Part shown: in pieces, positions 1 to 6,553 of the stretch
Position numbering within the stretch: position 1 is the first letter of the stretch
How the letters are laid out: every line of letters starts with the position of its first letter
From: JBBRNH01 sp038230415
GTDB lineage: Bacteria > Bacteroidota > Bacteroidia > Cytophagales > Spirosomataceae
NCBI GenBank assembly: GCA_038230415.1
Contig: JBBRNH010000124.1
Span: 1-12,464, forward strand
Direction: 5' to 3'
Length of the DNA: 12,464 nucleotides
Notes under the pieces: generated by a model
Database searches by the model: none
What the model was told of the DNA's origin: nothing
What the model saw: the letters and a program-made list of their open reading frames with translations, nothing else
Program-made: the position numbers and the translations under genes

Positions 1-2205
1 ACCGTCGTTGTAGGTGTGGTTGGCGGCAAACTCGTCAACCGAGCCGTTGGCGTGGGTGAGTTTAATCGTTAAGGGTATGCCGGGCGCAAAGGTGGTCAGG
101 CCCATAATGTCAATCGCGTCGTCTTCCTGCACCTTGTCGTAGTCGGCGGGGTTGGCAAAGGTCAGGGCCAGCATCCCCTGTTTTTTCAGGTTCGTTTCGT
201 GAATCCGGGCAAACGACCGTACCAGAATTGCCCGAACGCCTAAGAAGCGGGGTTCCATGGCCGCGTGTTCGCGGCTTGAGCCTTCGCCGTAGTTCTCGTC
301 ACCTACCACCACCGAACCCACGCCAGCCGCTTTGTAGGCACGTTGCACGGCGGGTACTTCGCCGTATTCTCCGGTGAGCTGATTCTTCACCGAGTTGGTT
401 TTTTCGGTGTAATAATTCACCGCGCCGATGAGCATATTGTTCGAGATATTGTCGAGGTGGCCGCGATATTTCAGCCACGGCCCGGCCATCGAAATATGGT
501 CGGTGGTGCATTTGCCTTTGGCTTTGATGAGCAGTTTCAGACCCATCAGGTCGGTGCCTTCCCAGGCCGGAAACGAAGCCAGCAACTGCAAGCGGTCAGA
601 GGTGGGCGATACCCGAATCTGCACGCCCGACCCGTCTGCTGCCGGAGCCTGATAGCCCGCGTCGTCAACGGCGTAGCCATTCACGGGCTGCTCGATGCCC
701 ATCGGCTCGTCGAGCATGACCTGCTCCCCGGCTTCATTGGTCAGGGTGTCGGTCATGGGGTTAAACGTCAGATCACCGGCAATGGCAAAGGCCGTCACGA
801 TTTCGGGCGAGGCTACAAACGCGTGGGTGCTGATGTTGCCATCGTTGCGCTTGGCGAAGTTGCGGTTAAAACTGGTGATGATCGAGTTGGGCCGGTTGGG
901 GTCATCCATATGCCGCGCCCACTGCCCGATGCACGGCCCGCAGGCATTGGCAAGTACCACCCCGCCGATCTGCTCAAAGGTGGTCAGGAGTCCGTCGCGT
1001 TGCGTCGTGAACCGGACAAGTTCTGAGCCGGGCGTGACGGTGTATTCAGCTTTGGTTTTCAGGTGTTTATCAATGGCCTGCTGCGCGATGGATGCCGCCC
1101 GCGTGATGTCTTCGTAAGATGAATTGGTGCAGGAGCCGATCAAACCTACCTCCAATTTGGTCGGCCAGCCGTTCTCGCGCACGGCATTGGCAAAGTTTGA
1201 CAGCGGCCAGGCCAAATCGGGGGTAAACGGCCCGTTCACGTGCGGTTCAAGGGTGTTGAGGTCAATCTCGATCAGTTGGTCATAATACGCAGCCGGGTCG
1301 GCATACACCTCATCGTCGGCGCGGAGGTCGGCGGCAACGGCGTTGGCGGCATCGGCAATGTCGGCGCGGGAGGTTGCCCGGAGGTAGTCGGCCATTTTTT
1401 CGTCGTAGGCAAAAATTGAGGTTGTGGCCCCGATTTCGGCTCCCATGTTGCAGATGGTGCCTTTGCCCGTTGCCGAGAGGCTTTCGGCTCCGTCGCCAAA
1501 ATACTCCACAATGCAGCCCGTGCCGCCTTTCACGGTCAGGATACCGGCCACGCGCAGAATCACGTCTTTGGCCGAAGCCCAGCCGCTCAGTTTGCCGGTG
1601 AGTTTGATACCGATAAGTTTGGGCATTTTCAGTTCCCAGGCTAAGCCCGCCATTACGTCGCAGGCATCGGCCCCGCCCACGCCAATCGCCACCATGCCCA
1701 GACCCCCGGCGTTGGGCGTGTGCGAATCCGTACCAATCATCAGTCCGCCGGGAAAGGCATAGTTCTCGATCACGACCTGGTGAATGATGCCCGCGCCGGG
1801 TTTCCAGAAACCAATGCCGTATTTATCCGAAATTGAGGCCAGAAAATCATAGACTTCGCGGTTTTTGTCGTTGGCCGTAGCGAGGTCTTCCGTCGCCCCG
1901 ATTTTGGCCTGAATCAGGTGGTCGCAATGCACCGTTGACGGCACGGCCACCTGCGGGCGACCGGCCTGCATAAACTGCAACAGAGCCATCTGCGCCGTGG
2001 CATCCTGCATGGCAACGCGGTCGGGCGCGAAATCAACGTAGGTTTTGCCGCGTTCGAGGGCGTGCGTTGCTGATCCTTCGGAGAGGTGGCTATACAGAAT
2101 TTTCTCGGAGAGGGTCAGGGGTTTGCCAACAACCTGCCGGGCGGTTGACACGCGTTCGCCGAGGTTGGCGTACACGCGCTTAATCATGTCTAAATCGTAA
2201 GCCAT
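1..2205 (-). CDS. acn: Aconitate hydratase, mitochondrial type (C-terminus cut by window edge)
   Basis: Cytoplasmic [4Fe-4S] enzyme of the TCA cycle that interconverts citrate and isocitrate via cis-aconitate. The reading frame is open for 735 codons from ATG at 2203-2205 (MAYDLDMIKR) to the window edge. Family members are about 750-760 residues, so only some 20 are missing. The three cluster cysteines are visible: Cys359 in GSCTNS, and Cys422 and Cys425 in ACGPC. These, and Ser643/Arg645 of GSSREH in the swivelling domain 4, sit one residue after the bovine mitochondrial enzyme's numbering (358, 421, 424, 642, 644). HCDHL and DSHTPNAGG, which carry active-site residues, are also intact. Length and motif spacing fit the mitochondrial-type subfamily rather than the longer AcnA/IRP1 type. 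It is divergent from the small secreted-protein gene at 2583. I see no frameshift or missing catalytic residue. Confidence 0.97.
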   Translation of the reverse strand, partial: MAYDLDMIKRVYANLGERVSTARQVVGKPLTLSEKILYSHLSEGSATHALERGKTYVDFAPDRVAMQDATAQMALLQFMQAGRPQVAVPSTVHCDHLIQAKIGATEDLATANDKNREVYDFLASISDKYGIGFWKPGAGIIHQVVIENYAFPGGLMIGTDSHTPNAGGLGMVAIGVGGADACDVMAGLAWELKMPKLIGIKLTGKLSGWASAKDVILRVAGILTVKGGTGCIVEYFGDGAESLSATGKGTICNMGAEIGATTSIFAYDEKMADYLRATSRADIADAANAVAADLRADDEVYADPAAYYDQLIEIDLNTLEPHVNGPFTPDLAWPLSNFANAVRENGWPTKLEVGLIGSCTNSSYEDITRAASIAQQAIDKHLKTKAEYTVTPGSELVRFTTQRDGLLTTFEQIGGVVLANACGPCIGQWARHMDDPNRPNSIITSFNRNFAKRNDGNISTHAFVASPEIVTAFAIAGDLTFNPMTDTLTNEAGEQVMLDEPMGIEQPVNGYAVDDAGYQAPAADGSGVQIRVSPTSDRLQLLASFPAWEGTDLMGLKLLIKAKGKCTTDHISMAGPWLKYRGHLDNISNNMLIGAVNYYTEKTNSVKNQLTGEYGEVPAVQRAYKAAGVGSVVVGDENYGEGSSREHAAMEPRFLGVRAILVRSFARIHETNLKKQGMLALTFANPADYDKVQEDDAIDIMGLTTFAPGIPLTIKLTHANGSVDEFAANHTYNDG

Positions 2206-2217
2206 AGTTTGGGAATA

Positions 2218-2241
2218 TATGATGTATACTGTATGATGTAT
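2218..2241. repeat. Two 10-bp direct repeats in the acn leader
   Basis: TATGATGTAT occurs at 2218-2227 and again at 2232-2241, a 14-bp period. On the sense strand of acn the repeat lies 13-36 nt before the start codon, so it would be in the AT-rich 5' untranslated leader. It may affect ribosome loading or be a chance low-complexity duplication; nothing else in the sequence decides between these. Confidence 0.55.
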
Positions 2242-2325
2242 GTTGGGTTATGCCCGGAAGCACGTGCCTGATACAAAGACAACTTTGGAACCAAGCCGGT
2301 TGGTTTCCTGCCGGGCTGATGCGGG

Positions 2326-2355
2326 CAAAATTAGGGGATTTGGGGGAAGGACGAA
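2326..2355 (-). promoter_or_regulatory. Candidate promoter for acn
   Basis: On the minus strand TAATTTTG (2326-2333) matches the Bacteroidota -7 consensus TAnnTTTG exactly. TTCG (2352-2355) lies 18 bp upstream, where the -33 TTTG is expected, with one mismatch. This would give a leader of roughly 110-120 nt. A six-fixed-base motif in 377 bases can also occur by chance, so this is a candidate only. Confidence 0.4.
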
Positions 2356-2398
2356 TAAAGATTGCGAAACGGGAAACATCTGGATTTCTGATGAGTGT

Positions 2399-2409
2399 CA
2401 TTCGTCGCC
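2399..2409 (+). promoter_or_regulatory. Isolated half-site of the tandem-repeat motif
   Basis: CATTCGTCGCC is identical over 11 bases to the second unit of the repeat at 7950-7989. No second unit is visible at +20 or -20, so it is at best a single weak site. A related core, CGTTCATCG, lies on the minus strand at 2467-2475. Binding by the LytTR regulator at 3045-3773 is inference. Confidence 0.35.
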
Positions 2410-2519
2410 AATGAATCACGGCTAATGGGGTCAAACGGCACCGGAAAGCCATCTCTGGTTGTCTGCCGATGAACGGCTTGCGCCGGTCGAATAGCCGGGC
2501 GCGGAGTTTTGCGGGCGGC

Positions 2520-2527
2520 TACTTTTG
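2520..2527 (+). promoter_or_regulatory. Candidate -7 element for the 2583 gene
   Basis: TACTTTTG is an exact match to TAnnTTTG, 55 bp before the start codon. A TTTG at 2508-2511 is only 8 bp upstream, too close for a normal -33 element, and none is seen at the usual spacing. If real, the promoter is weak or needs an activator. Confidence 0.35.
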
Positions 2528-2582
2528 ATTCAACAGGTCGGCACAAAGTCGGCTGAATCAAAAACGCCAAACCAATACCGTC

Positions 2583-3038
2583 ATGAATACTGCATCCATC
2601 TCCCTGCGCCGTTGCGCCCTCGCTGCCCTTGTTTCTGTTGCCGCCGTTGGCATGGCCGCCCCCGTTGCCCGCGCCCAAACTTTTGCCGGAAAGCCTTATC
2701 TGACCCCAGACCCCGGAAAGTTGCGGGCGATTGTTTACCCAAGCAGCGACCCCGGCATACTCCTTATTTGCTACGAACACGAGGGAAAAGGCGCGGTTCA
2801 TATTTTCATCCGCGATCAGAAGGGAAGCATCGTTCAGGATCAATGGGAATCGAGTCACTTCTTTGCCCAGCGGTTTGATCTGTCGTCGTTACCGTCGGGG
2901 CTATACACCATAGAACTGGCAACATTAACCGCCCGGCAAACCAAAACCATCCGGCTCGAACCGCCAACGATGGCCCGGATTGTGGTCGTCCCTGATGAGC
3001 CAACGCCCGTTATGAACGAAGTGAGTTTGAAACAATAG
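2583..3038 (+). CDS. Small secreted protein of unknown function
   Basis: This is a 151-residue protein I do not recognise as a named family. Residues 1-31 form a signal peptide: a charged start with two Arg at 9-10, a hydrophobic core rich in Ala and Val, and a likely cleavage site after ARA (29-31). The mature part looks all-beta. A segment around residues 75-125 has charged turns (RDQKGS), then DLSSLPSGLYTIEL, then a strand ending in KTIRLE. This resembles the beta-sandwich pattern of Bacteroidota secreted domains, including type IX sorting domains, where 'L-P-x-G-x-Y' precedes a strand. However, the protein continues 25 residues beyond, so I do not call it a sorting signal. It likely acts in the periplasm or outside the cell. 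It converges on the response regulator gene with a 6-bp gap. Confidence 0.75.
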   Translation: MNTASISLRRCALAALVSVAAVGMAAPVARAQTFAGKPYLTPDPGKLRAIVYPSSDPGILLICYEHEGKGAVHIFIRDQKGSIVQDQWESSHFFAQRFDLSSLPSGLYTIELATLTARQTKTIRLEPPTMARIVVVPDEPTPVMNEVSLKQ

Positions 3039-3044
3039 CCATTC

Positions 3045-3773
3045 TCAACTCACCCGCAGCGCACGTTCCACGTCTTTCTGGTATAGCCGCCCGATGGGGA
3101 GTTCCTGCCCTGCCACCTCCACGTGGCGGGGCGTATAGGTTTTGACGTAGGCCATAGCCGCAATAAACGACCGATGCACCCGCATAAACTGGTCGGCGGG
3201 CAACATGGCTTCTACGGCACTAATGGGTTGTTTTACCACTAACGGCTTGCCCGACAGCAGCACAATTTTGACGTAATCTTTCAGGCTTTCAACGTATTGA
3301 ATATCGTTCGTCAGCACTTTCACGAGCTTGCGGTCGGCCCTGAAATACAGAAATCCCCCGTTGGCTGCGTGGTCGGCATCGGTGTCGGCAGGTGGTTGGG
3401 ACGGGGGCGCAGCGGCATCGCCCGGCTTCATCACTTTGCCAACGGCCCGCAGAAATCGGTCAAACGGAATGGGTTTCAGCAGGTAATCAACCACGTCAAG
3501 TTCAAAACCGTCGAGGGCGTATTCGCGGTGGGCGGTCGTGAAAATCACGGGGGGCGGGTTGCGGAGGGTTCGCAGAAAATCGGTGCCGAGGAGCTTGGGC
3601 ATCGTAATATCCAAAAACATCAGGTCAACTGTCTTCTCCTGCAACACCTGAAAGGCTTGCAGGGCGTTTTCGCAGCGGGCGGTCAGTTCGAGTCCTTCCA
3701 CCGACTGCACATAGCGTTCCAGCACATCGAGTGCGGGTGGTTCATCGTCCACCAATAAGCAGCGTAGTTTCAT
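3045..3773 (-). CDS. LytTR-family response regulator
   Basis: This 242-residue, two-domain DNA-binding response regulator resembles LytR/AlgR/YpdB proteins. The N-terminal receiver domain (about 1-115) has the acidic pair Asp9-Asp10, phosphoacceptor Asp55 in FLDITMP, Thr79/Thr80 and the conserved Lys100 in LLKPI. A Pro/Ala/Asp-rich linker follows (about 117-135). A LytTR domain (about 137-240) carries the typical YVESLKDYVKI and FMRVHRSFIAA segments. Proteins of this type bind pairs of short direct repeats about two helical turns apart. The start codon at 3771-3773 lies inside the upstream pseudokinase gene, a 32-nt overlap that implies translational coupling. It is the last gene of a three-gene operon. 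The tandem repeats at 6041-6080 and 7950-7989 are plausible targets. Confidence 0.95.
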   Translation of the reverse strand: MKLRCLLVDDEPPALDVLERYVQSVEGLELTARCENALQAFQVLQEKTVDLMFLDITMPKLLGTDFLRTLRNPPPVIFTTAHREYALDGFELDVVDYLLKPIPFDRFLRAVGKVMKPGDAAAPPSQPPADTDADHAANGGFLYFRADRKLVKVLTNDIQYVESLKDYVKIVLLSGKPLVVKQPISAVEAMLPADQFMRVHRSFIAAMAYVKTYTPRHVEVAGQELPIGRLYQKDVERALRVS

Positions 3774-4884
3774 GGGGCGAGGGGATCAGAGATGAGTCTG
3801 TCAGATTAGTCGTAAAAGAAATCGTTAGGGCAACAATATCAGCTTCAAGTTGAGAAAAAAACCGCAGACTATACTGGTTAGGGTAGTGAAACGCCAGTGG
3901 TTTTTCCAGATCGGCCAGGTTGTCGGGTGTATCGGGCTGGTTATCGAGTTTGCCATTCACTACTTTAAGGATGAGTTGATTAGGGGTTACGGCGAGGTCA
4001 ATACTGAGCCATTGTAACTCATCGGAATCGAACGCCAGCCGCCGAAAGGCCGCTTCGACCACCGGAAGCAGAATCATCGGCGCGATGGTGTGTTTATAAA
4101 CATCGCCCCGCACCGTGAACGAGACATCGGTTGGCACCGCAGCCATGATTTTTTGCAGGAAAACGTATTGATGGATTACCTCAATTTCCTGCGCCAACGC
4201 CACCCGGTCGGCCTGACTTTCGTAGAGAACATAGCGCAGGAGATGGGCCAAATTCAGCACGACTTCGGGAGCCTGTTTGTCGCGTTGCTGCGTAAGTCGG
4301 TGTAGGGTATTTAATGAGCCAAACAGCAAATCGGGGTTGAGCTGAAGTTTGAGCAGTTGCAGATCGGTCTGGAGCTTCTGGCGTTCGAGTTGTTGATTTT
4401 CGGCTTGTTTGGTATACCATTCGGTGAGTAATTTAGCACCAGCCGCTACGAAACCGACCAAAATGAAATCAAAATTAAACGCAGTCCAGTCGTTGAGATT
4501 TTGTACATCTTCCCAAATTGATAAAAATGGAGAAGAATCATCTGATTGAAAATTAAATACAAATGGCTGAATCAAATAAATTCCTGTTTCTGAAAGTATT
4601 TTCTCGAAAAATGAAGTTAGTAAAATTGTAAAAAAAGTGGCAGCAATGGTAAGAATATATTGTTTTCGCAACAGCAACGGAATGACACCGTATAACAGAC
4701 AATATGTAAAAAATAAATAAGTTGGTACAGACTCAGAGAAAAAACTGATCCAGTAGAGCGTTGAATAAGTGTCGTTTCCTAACAAAGCATGAGCCGTTGT
4801 AAATTCAAATAATGGAAAAAACACAATAACGCCAGTCCAAAAAATAGCGTGCCAAATAAGGTGATTCGGGCGAAGGCTTACCAT
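3742..4884 (-). CDS. LytS/YehU-like membrane pseudo-histidine kinase
   Basis: This 380-residue membrane protein has the layout of LytS/YehU kinases: about four hydrophobic helices (roughly 10-30, 43-72, 76-93, 137-152), a coiled linker rich in Gln/Leu/Glu (155-180), then a His_kinase-type region and a GHKL-like ATPase fold. All three signature sites are altered. The PHFLFN box reads NPDLLFGS, with Asp185 in place of the phosphoacceptor His. The N-box VENAFKHG reads VEAAFRRL, so the Mg-ATP-binding Asn is Ala278. The glycine box (GIGLKN in the partner) is absent, with DNLADLEKPL near its place. The flanking YPNQYSLRF still matches the partner's YPNQHSLLI, showing common descent. The frame is intact, so it is probably a functional non-catalytic partner (sensor or allosteric subunit) rather than a decaying gene. 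It starts 12 bp after the upstream kinase stop. Confidence 0.9.
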   Translation of the reverse strand: MVSLRPNHLIWHAIFWTGVIVFFPLFEFTTAHALLGNDTYSTLYWISFFSESVPTYLFFTYCLLYGVIPLLLRKQYILTIAATFFTILLTSFFEKILSETGIYLIQPFVFNFQSDDSSPFLSIWEDVQNLNDWTAFNFDFILVGFVAAGAKLLTEWYTKQAENQQLERQKLQTDLQLLKLQLNPDLLFGSLNTLHRLTQQRDKQAPEVVLNLAHLLRYVLYESQADRVALAQEIEVIHQYVFLQKIMAAVPTDVSFTVRGDVYKHTIAPMILLPVVEAAFRRLAFDSDELQWLSIDLAVTPNQLILKVVNGKLDNQPDTPDNLADLEKPLAFHYPNQYSLRFFSQLEADIVALTISFTTNLTDSSLIPSPHETTLLIGGR

Positions 4885-4896
4885 ATCTTTTTTTGT

Positions 4897-5997
4897 TTAC
4901 ACAGTGGATAAGACTATTTCCTGGTAAGCGTTTATGAATCGTAACGGAATTGTTAATTCGACTTCGTACCTGTCTTTTTCAGGACGAATCAACAGGCTGT
5001 GCTGGTTTGGATACAATAACGCTAACCGTTTTTGACCATTTTTGAGACCTATTCCGCCGAATTTGCTGGCCGGTGATCCGGTTGCGTTCTTACTGTTTGT
5101 TACGGTAAAAATAAAATCGTTGTCCACCACCCGGCACTGAACGTGAATATAGGCCGCGCCAATTTGCTGCGATGGGCCATGTTTAAACGCATTCTCGACG
5201 AACGGAAGCAACAGCAGGGGCGAGATTTGTTTATTCAATACATCACCGGCAATGTCCACCGTTACCCGAAGCCGATTGTCGTAGCGTAGTTTTTCGAGGT
5301 CAATATATTGCTGCATAGCCGCTATTTCGGCCTGAAGCGGTACATGGGGCGCATTACATTCGTTGAGCATATAATGCAGCAATTCCGACAGTTTACCCAC
5401 TATGTCGGGAGCCTTGTCAGATTCTGTAAGCGTCAGTGCATATATGTTATTCAGCGTGTTAAATAAAAAATGAGGATGAATCTGGGCTTTTAGTACGTGT
5501 AATTCTACTACCGCTGTTTCTTGGGTTAATTGTTGATTATGTTGTTCCTTTTGATACCAATAACGTCCTAACTTCAGACTCGCGGCTACAATAGCTGTAC
5601 TCGCCTGGACGAATATGATAATAATCGAATTTGATTGATAAGTTGAACTTATTGTATTTATAATTGACTGGCCTGTATTTAATGGTATGGCAATATAATT
5701 AGAAAATAAGTAAATGATCCAAAAGAAATTTACACACCAGAGTAACAATAGAACCCAGAATTTTAGTAAACGTTTGTGTAATAGAAACGGCAGCACGCCG
5801 TATAGTAAGCTATACGTATTTAGAAGATTTAACGGAAGAAACTGAATGCCGACAATGATGTTGAAACTGGTGGTTAAACCGGATAGCATGGTCTGGAGTG
5901 AGACCAATAAAATCTCGATTGTCCAAAAGAGGCTATGCCTGCCTATCCACCGCCAGTTGACATAGTGGCCCCAATTGTATATAAACGAAAGTTGCAT
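4897..5997 (-). CDS. LytS/YehU-family sensor histidine kinase
   Basis: This 366-residue inner-membrane kinase should phosphorylate the LytTR regulator encoded two genes downstream. About four hydrophobic helices lie roughly at 22-45, 48-72, 78-105 and 122-142. A Gln-rich linker (150-165) is followed by the His_kinase domain, with phosphoacceptor His176 in HPHFLFNTLNNI. The ATPase domain has an intact N-box (PFVENAFKHG, Asn269) and a glycine box (FGGIGLKN, 313-320). There is no extracytoplasmic sensor domain and no PAS or GAF domain, so sensing is probably by the membrane helices. The start ATG (5995-5997) gives MQLSFIYNWG. It is first in the operon and divergent from the cupin gene. The membrane-helix part is much more AT-rich than the neighbouring genes (16 G/C of 60 at 5641-5700), which hydrophobic codons explain only in part. 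Confidence 0.95.
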   Translation of the reverse strand: MQLSFIYNWGHYVNWRWIGRHSLFWTIEILLVSLQTMLSGLTTSFNIIVGIQFLPLNLLNTYSLLYGVLPFLLHKRLLKFWVLLLLWCVNFFWIIYLFSNYIAIPLNTGQSIINTISSTYQSNSIIIIFVQASTAIVAASLKLGRYWYQKEQHNQQLTQETAVVELHVLKAQIHPHFLFNTLNNIYALTLTESDKAPDIVGKLSELLHYMLNECNAPHVPLQAEIAAMQQYIDLEKLRYDNRLRVTVDIAGDVLNKQISPLLLLPFVENAFKHGPSQQIGAAYIHVQCRVVDNDFIFTVTNSKNATGSPASKFGGIGLKNGQKRLALLYPNQHSLLIRPEKDRYEVELTIPLRFINAYQEIVLSTV

Positions 5998-6040
5998 AAT
6001 AAAACGGGTTTATTGGGTCAGGCTATCGTCTGGTAGCGAA

Positions 6041-6080
6041 TGTCGTTTATCGCCGACGAATGGCGTTCATCGCCGATAAA
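6041..6080 (+). repeat. Tandem 20-bp direct repeat, probable LytTR-type operator
   Basis: Two adjoining 20-bp units (6041-6060 and 6061-6080) agree at 16 of 20 positions, with cores CGTTTATCGCCGA and CGTTCATCGCCGA. A degenerate third unit (GGCTATCGTC at 6021) may precede them. Known LytTR sites are direct repeats about 20-21 bp apart with a GTTnA-like core, as for YpdB and BtsR, and the core and period here fit that. The repeat lies between the divergent kinase and cupin genes and directly abuts a -7 element facing the cupin. Assigning it to the regulator at 3045-3773 is inference. Confidence 0.7.
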
Positions 6081-6081
6081 C

Positions 6082-6089
6082 TAAGTTTG
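6082..6089 (+). promoter_or_regulatory. -7 promoter element of the cupin/haloperoxidase operon
   Basis: TAAGTTTG matches TAnnTTTG exactly and begins 2 bp after the tandem repeat. No TTTG is found at the -33 position, which is instead occupied by the repeat. This is the arrangement expected of an activator-dependent promoter. The predicted leader to the ATG at 6174 is about 80 nt. Confidence 0.5.
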
Positions 6090-6173
6090 GTCGCTTTCTC
6101 GCATCGATTTATTGGTCAAGCGATTTTTTATAGTCAACTTTCCCGTAAATCAACCATAAAAATCGGGCATACC

Positions 6174-6530
6174 ATGAAAAAGTGGCTATTTCTCATCTCG
6201 TTTATCGGTCTGACCAAGCTGGTAATGGCGCAATCAACGAAGCCTGCCCAAAAGGTAGTGATGGAGAATGATAAGGTGAAAGTGACTGAATATATCAGCA
6301 AACCCGGTGGGGATGTTTGCGGAGAAGGCATCCACAGCCACCCGGCTCATCTAACGGTTTTGCTGACATCGGCTAAAGTGCAGGTACTGCTCCCCGATGG
6401 CCGGAAGCTGATCCAGAACGCCCCGACAGGCACCACATTCTGGAGCGAGGCCGAAACACATTCGGTGTCTAACATCGGCAATACACCCGTCAGGGCGTAC
6501 ATCATCGAGTACAAAAAGAAGGGAAAGTAA
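6174..6530 (+). CDS. Small exported cupin-domain protein
   Basis: This 118-residue protein consists of a signal peptide (1-19, KKW then a hydrophobic stretch ending VMA) and one compact cupin barrel. Probable metal ligands are His54, His56 and His59 in IHSHPAHL (first cupin motif) and His96 in ETHSV (second motif). A glycine turn PDGRK joins the strands between them, and NIGNTPVRAYIIEYK closes the barrel. The likely location is the periplasm. Its substrate is unknown; such small cupins can bind metal or act on small molecules. I chose the ATG at 6174 because it starts a clean signal peptide. An in-frame ATG at 6060 would put 38 extra residues before it and would overlap the operator and promoter. 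Only 23 bp separate its stop from the haloperoxidase-like gene, so the two are probably cotranscribed. Confidence 0.85.
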   Translation: MKKWLFLISFIGLTKLVMAQSTKPAQKVVMENDKVKVTEYISKPGGDVCGEGIHSHPAHLTVLLTSAKVQVLLPDGRKLIQNAPTGTTFWSEAETHSVSNIGNTPVRAYIIEYKKKGK

Positions 6531-6553
6531 CGGGCCGATTCGACAGTTTCTCA

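Larger units (their letters stand above)
2206..2582. other. Divergent intergenic region between acn and the 2583 gene
   Basis: There are 377 bases with no convincing gene. Short open frames here overlap both neighbours out of frame and have no recognisable product. The stretch holds a 10-bp direct repeat just before acn, a -7 promoter match on each strand facing its own gene, and two isolated copies of the motif that is repeated in tandem at 6041 and 7950 (2399-2409 plus, 2467-2475 minus). I found no riboswitch, tRNA or clear terminator. Confidence 0.7.

Noticed and set aside
343..1026. Long plus-strand open frame opposite aconitase
   Set aside because: It lies antisense to a fully conserved aconitase frame and encodes no recognisable protein; it is a GC-rich shadow frame.
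2331..2858. Minus-strand open frame of 175 codons over the 2583 gene
   Set aside because: It overlaps the signal peptide and body of the secreted-protein gene on the other strand and reads as low-quality composition without a domain.
3742..4884. Second kinase as a decayed pseudogene
   Set aside because: The frame is uninterrupted, of normal length and coupled to the regulator; losses are confined to catalytic motifs, which fits a non-catalytic partner better.
6041..6080. CRISPR or mobile-element end for the tandem repeats
   Set aside because: Units adjoin without spacers, there are only two or three copies, and no cas gene, transposase or target duplication is nearby.
6060..6173. Longer start for the cupin gene at ATG 6060
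   Set aside because: It would place 38 residues before a clean signal peptide and would translate through the operator repeat and -7 element.
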